Shown here piece by piece: positions 7,901-11,054 of a stretch of DNA of 11,054 nucleotides. The notes below the pieces were generated by a model that saw only the letters and a list, made by a program, of their open reading frames with translations, had not been told where the DNA came from and ran no database searches. The translations under genes and the position numbers were made by a program. The stretch is from Goniomonas avonlea (Eukaryota; Cryptophyceae; Goniomonadida; Goniomonadaceae), in contig QUTJ01031354.1 in the NCBI GenBank assembly GCA_003573635.1, forward strand, positions 1-11,054, read 5' to 3'. The first letter of the stretch is position 1, and each line of letters opens with the position of its first letter.

Positions 7901-10086
7901 CTCTCCCCGCCTTTCCCTCACTGTTCGCCCTTGCCCGCACCAAGGATGGAGATACCAACTGACAGAGGGGTTGAGAGTCTGTGAGGGCCGTGCTGAGAGA
8001 CTGTGTTACCCTGTGTCAGCAGTTTGGACCCTGACGCTGCATCGGTGTGCACCCATGGCTCTCACCGTCGTCTCGGCCACTCTCCACCTCGCCTTCCCCA
8101 CCCCTGACTCTGCCTCCGTCTTTGTCTCTGTCTCTCTGACGCACGAACATTGAGACTTCAAGCGTGATCACTGCTGTATTGACGCCCTGCTGCAGTTGGT
8201 GTGCCTGTCCTGCCTTGCCTCTGCCTTAGTTCTCTGCGGCGGAAGTGCATCGCCGTTGCACCATCCCCAGCACCAGCCACAACGCAAGCCTGCACGAGCG
8301 CATATCGGCGAGAAGAGTGTTCGCAGTGTGTTTGATGTTGCAATATCCGTCGCCCAACTGTTTGGCGAGCAAGGAGGTGGTGAGTCCATTTTCAACAAAG
8401 CAACCTTTTGGTGGGTCTGGACACACACATGGGTACTTGAGATGCAAGCCGGGTCCGTCTTTCATGACACTTGGTGCACCTGGGCTCGAAAGAGTTTTGT
8501 CTGTGACGATGGCCGTCCCCAGCACTCGCTCTCGGCTGACAATAGTTGTCGCAGACCGCTGGGCTCGGCAATGGCGTGTCCTTGACGCTGCGATTGATAT
8601 GGCAACCGTCGCGCTTCCTGCCGCGACCACTGGGCAAATCTACAAGGTAACACCTTACACTTGCTCGCGTCGTAACAGTGTTTCCTGAGCTGTGCGTCCC
8701 CAGTTTTTGTCGATCCTGCGGCCAACGTATCGAAGTCTGCCTGGACCGCGCTTTGCCATTGCACAGTTTCTGGGCGAGTGCGGATCATGTGTCTTCGAGC
8801 CACAGATGGAGGTCAGCTGTTTTTTTTGTCATATTTCGCCATGCCGCCTCGTTCAGCCAATGATTTGCTTGATTGAATTTTAAAATTTACGACATCACAC
8901 ATGTGCTCTCAGGCCAAGGCGTGCTCGGAAATCGTGGAGATGTATCGGCTGCTTCTCTCTGACAGGCATTGGATCCTCCAGCATGTGCGCGCTCTTGTTT
9001 AGCAGTTTCTGTCTGATGCGTTGAATCGCCCGTCGCCCATGCAACTCACGCACACTGCTCCAGGAAGCGCTCAAGAGCTTCCACACGTTTGCGCAATTCA
9101 CGGCGCACACCCACATGCTCGATTCGCTCGTTCCCCCATCCCGACGAGATGATCTTCGTGTGTTCCTCACTCGGTGCGCTATCATGTTTTGTTGCGTTCA
9201 CAAGCCGTCGGTGTGTGGTGCGCGGTGCGCGGTGCGCGGTGTGTGGTCCGGGCTGTGATGAGGCGCAGCAAAGTGACCCGTTCCCACAGCGCAAGTGCCG
9301 CCGCCGACGCTGACACCCCAGCTGCTGCCACTGCTCCAAACAACGCAGGGTGCCGCAAGTTAGATGATGAGTGTCGTCAGTGGCAGACAGATGACTCGCT
9401 CTGGCACCCAAGTGTGCCGGCGCGGGTGACACCGCTGAGTGTTGGACTCGGGGTTGTCACAGTGCTTCCCACTCGGCGCGACAGCGACGGTGTGGGTGTC
9501 AAGAGGCAGCGTGTGGAACCTGCGCCTGTGGCTGCACCAGCGTCTTCTTTTGCGAGCTCCGGAAAGGACCAACCTGATCTGTGGGAAGCGCTATCGCGTC
9601 TCCAGTCTGGTTAGTTGCTGTTACCCACATTTAGCTCAGGAGCCTGTTCGTTCTTTGTGACGAGTTGCCCATGTGAATTCGTTTTATGCTTGTGCAGACG
9701 CCAGCCGATGACGCAGTGCATCGAATTTGTTTTGCCGTGGCCTCTCGCGTGATCAGAGAGATGCACAATCGTACACAGTGAGAACCACACCAAAGTGGCA
9801 CGCATACGCTTTCTTAGCTTCCACATTCTCTGTCTCACGCACGCAGAAAGCACTTTCACTCTCTTGAAGGCACACAGAGAACCCTCCTGCGCCCGCGTCC
9901 AGGACTGTCCAATCTGTTCTGGTTTGTGTGGCTGCACAGTTTGCTCAGACAACCCCTGCAGCGTTGGACGCCCTGCAGGCCAAATCGGCGTCAATGTCGC
10001 AGGCTGCGGCTGGGACAAAGCCTCGAATTCTCGCGCAGCTCGACCGTGCCTCCGAAACTATCGACAGGATTCGCCTCCAAATTTGA
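4940..10086 (+). CDS. FIRRM/FLIP-like protein (C1orf112 family, DUF4487), partner of FIGNL1; about 24 exons, about 1,100 aa
   Basis: Exons by splice signals and phase: 4940-5074, 5117-5236, 5280-5369, 5420-5557, 5602-5812, 5857-6053, 6097-6181, 6229-6286, 6352-6433, 6532-6657, 6756-7148, 7179-7283, 7343-7434 (end uncertain), 7524-7625, 7683-7721 (uncertain), 7767-7877, 8196-8375, 8449-8646, 8704-8811, 8913-8984, 9064-9173, 9290-9609, 9717-9777 and 9870-10086. The first introns are 42, 43, 50, 44, 44, 43 and 47 bp. The product is helical and Leu/Ala/Val-rich throughout, with no catalytic motif. Family-like segments are NLSWKTLVRI (exon 6), LTQDVWAFMLRNG (exon 11) and, best, LLLSDRHWILQH joined to EALKSFHTFAQFTAHTHML and RVFLTR (exons 20-21), which matches my recall of the C-terminal conserved block of C1orf112. 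A basic KRQRVE stretch follows, then a helical C-terminus ending IDRIRLQI. In animals and plants FIRRM/FLIP binds FIGNL1 and limits RAD51/DMC1 on chromatin. Alternative: another HEAT-like helical scaffold. Confidence 0.7.
7284..7523 (+). other. Unresolved splice region within the FIRRM-like gene
   Basis: Exon 12 ends at a GTGCGT donor (7284) and exon 14 begins at 7524 after CCCTCAG, both in phase 0. Between them, 7343-7434 reads well in the phase reached after a 59-bp intron (acceptor CTGAG), ending PPEDTALILL. Its natural donor (GTATCA, 7435) leaves phase 2, which does not join exon 14. Another frame can exit at GAG|GTTCTG (7471) in phase 0. A frameshift, a sequence error or a missed micro-exon would each explain this. 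Confidence 0.5.
7878..8195 (+). other. Long 318-bp intronic stretch of the FIRRM-like gene
   Basis: This follows exon ETLGSDALDEL...ADLL (donor GTGTGT) and precedes the exon starting LVCLSCLASAL. It is pyrimidine-rich near 8100-8140. A second in-phase acceptor at 8162 (TTCAAG) would add RDHCCIDALLQ to the next exon. One or two small exons may be hidden here: CTCCCCGCCTTTCC near 7907 opens a helical-looking reading that ends at a TGA near 7960. I cannot place its boundaries. Confidence 0.4.
9210..9244 (+). repeat. Five GGTGYGY heptamers inside an intron of the FIRRM-like gene
   Basis: GGTGTGT at 9210, GGTGCGC at 9217, 9224 and 9231, and GGTGTGT at 9238 form a perfect five-unit array of period seven with only pyrimidine transitions. 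It lies in the intron that begins at 9174 (donor GTGCGC). The unit resembles the gene's own donor consensus GGTGCG, so the array presents several decoy 5' splice sites. Confidence 0.8.
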
Positions 10087-10727
10087 TCCTGTGCGTTTTT
10101 TCCTGGCAGGAGTGACCGAGATCGTGACTCTGGTTGAGATCAACCTCTGGGAGTTGTTGCTGGTGCTCTGCTCTGGAGGATCGTTTTTGTTCAAGTCTCG
10201 TTCGTTTGAGACGAGGGTTTTCGACGAGTAGCGATGCAGAACGAAAACGTGATGGCCGAAACGTTGCTGAGAGCCTTCCATACGCTTGTGGGTCAATCGT
10301 ACGGGGCCCGTGAGTCTACGCTCTATTGGCGTTTAAAAAAAGGAATGGGGACATGCATTCGGCAGCTCGACTTGTAAAACAGGATGTGCAGACAATCGGC
10401 ACAGTCGGCAGTTCATGGGAACTGGGTTGTGAGAACTCCGCGAGAAGGCTCGCGTGATTTGTAAAATGCGATGGTAAAACTGCGCACTGCGCACACTGGC
10501 TTTGGTTCAACACAGTTGTTACGATTGCACAGAACAAACGTAGCCTCAACATTTATGTTGGAAAAGGTTGCACAAAAGCCTCAACATGTTTTATATATTC
10601 GTGTCAAAACTCTGAGATACCACAGCCTCGAAGAATCTCTCTTTGAAGGGTTACGCATTGTTTTCCCATCTTGCTCTCGGCTCTCGCCAATCGCTGTCAT
10701 TATCTCGAAGAATTACTCCACGAAGGG
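10087..10727. other. Intergenic region without a supported gene
   Basis: The stretch lies between the FIRRM-like stop and the stop of the minus-strand gene at the right edge, so the two genes converge. Open frames exist on both strands, but none shows recognisable motifs, splice logic or amino-acid composition like the neighbours. There is an A-rich run at 10335-10341. No clear AATAAA was found near either stop. The only structure noted is the direct repeat described separately. Confidence 0.45.
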
Positions 10728-10745
10728 TTATGCTTCGTCGTTTCC
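10628..10745. repeat. Imperfect direct repeat spanning the stop of the right-edge gene
   Basis: Copy A (10628-10666) and copy B (10705-10745) share TCGAAGAAT, then after eight differing bases GAAGGGTTA, and then a TTTCC end. The offset is 77 bp. Copy B contains the stop codon (10730-10728, minus strand) of the partial gene, so the 3' end of that gene and its flank appear to have been duplicated. Confidence 0.6.
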
Positions 10746-11054
10746 GTCCTCCTCAGAATCACCATCACTCCCCTCACCCTGCTCCGCCTCCTCCAGTAGC
10801 AAAAACTGCGCTGGCAACCCGCTCACAGCCGATGTCGACGCCGACACTTTGACGTCCAGAGTCCACAGCGTATCGAGATGACCTTTTCTCTCGTCCTTGT
10901 CGCCCCTGCATGGGTCGGTTGTGAGACAGCCACACGAGTAACGAGATACAGACGAGGTCGGAGAGGGATGGATTCATGATGGACCAATAGTTGGTTGGGG
11001 GGGGGCAGGGGACGGGACTGGATCAAGGGGGGACTGGACCAAGGGGGGACTGGA
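10728..11054 (-). CDS. 3' end of an unrecognised gene with acidic C-terminus (partial, runs off the window)
   Basis: Two exons are proposed on the minus strand: from beyond the window edge down to 10950, then 10905-10728 including TAA. The intron 10949-10906 is 44 bp with GTATCT donor and CATGCAG acceptor, the same size as introns elsewhere here, and the phase-2 join keeps the frame open. The terminal exon reads DKDERKGHLDTLW, a hydrophobic LPAQFLLLEEAE segment, then an acidic tail (GDSEEDGNDEA). The upstream part is proline-rich and overlaps a minisatellite, so it may be partly intron. No domain is recognised. An unspliced alternative frame (start at 10977) gives Arg/Gly-rich sequence without features. 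Support is composition and splice fit only. Confidence 0.45.
11017..11054 (+). repeat. 16-bp G-rich minisatellite at the right edge
   Basis: The unit ACTGGAYCAAGGGGGG occurs at 11017-11032 and 11033-11048, and a third copy starts at 11049 and is cut by the window end. Just before it, 10997-11005 is a nine-G run. Repeats at both edges suggest that the window may be a whole contig broken in repeats. Confidence 0.8.

Noticed and set aside
8226-8803. Several overlapping minus-strand open frames
   Set aside because: They are antisense to exons 17-19 of the FIRRM-like gene, where splice sites and phase fit the plus strand.
9697-9712. Acceptor at 9697 giving an early stop (DASR) as the end of the FIRRM-like protein
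   Set aside because: The acceptor at 9716 keeps phase and opens two more helical exons ending at 10086 that suit the C-terminus better.
10471-10881. Plus-strand open frame of 136 codons near the right end
   Set aside because: It is Ser/Leu-rich with no motif and is antisense to the spliced minus-strand exon, whose acidic C-terminus explains the Ser-rich antisense reading.

Overview
The window reads as a piece of nuclear DNA from a unicellular eukaryote. The genes are split by many very short GT-AG introns (mostly 42-60 bp, donors often GTGCG), and there are two interstitial arrays of the TTTAGGG telomere heptamer. That heptamer is known from plants, green algae and several protist lineages, so it does not name the organism. 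No prokaryotic operon logic, tRNA, rRNA, CRISPR or transposase gene was seen.

Layout. Positions 1-960 are repeat-rich and gene-poor: a GTGGAACAA short repeat, a head-to-head TTTAGGG/CCCTAAA junction, a second TTTAGGG array, then a C-rich tract. On the minus strand at 965-1987 lie two exons of a heavy-metal (copper-type) binding protein with four HMA domains. It looks like the N-terminal part of a P1B-type Cu-ATPase, but no ATPase core is present in the window. Divergent from it, at 2305-4202 (+), is an eight-exon gene for a secreted beta-propeller protein of 451 residues with an Asp-box; its signal-peptide region is tandemly duplicated just upstream, with the ATG of the extra copy reading GTG. 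At 4444-4806 (-) is a 120-residue charged coiled-coil protein, convergent with the propeller gene.

That coiled-coil gene shares a 133-bp divergent promoter region with the largest gene, 4940-10086 (+). By splice reconstruction this has about 24 exons coding for roughly 1,100 residues. I assign it to the FIRRM/FLIP (C1orf112, DUF4487) family, the partner of the AAA+ ATPase FIGNL1 in RAD51/DMC1 filament control. The assignment rests mainly on a conserved C-terminal segment and an all-helical repeat character. Two internal splice regions (7284-7523 and 7878-8195) are not fully resolved.

At the right end, 10728-11054 (-) holds the 3' end of an unrecognised gene with an acidic C-terminus, running off the window, over a 16-bp G-rich minisatellite at the very edge.

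I see no functional cluster linking the genes; they look like ordinary neighbours in a compact genome. The most unusual material is the fused-telomere-like left end beside a metal-binding gene that stops short of its catalytic part. All exon models are hand-made from splice sites and reading phase and need transcript support.
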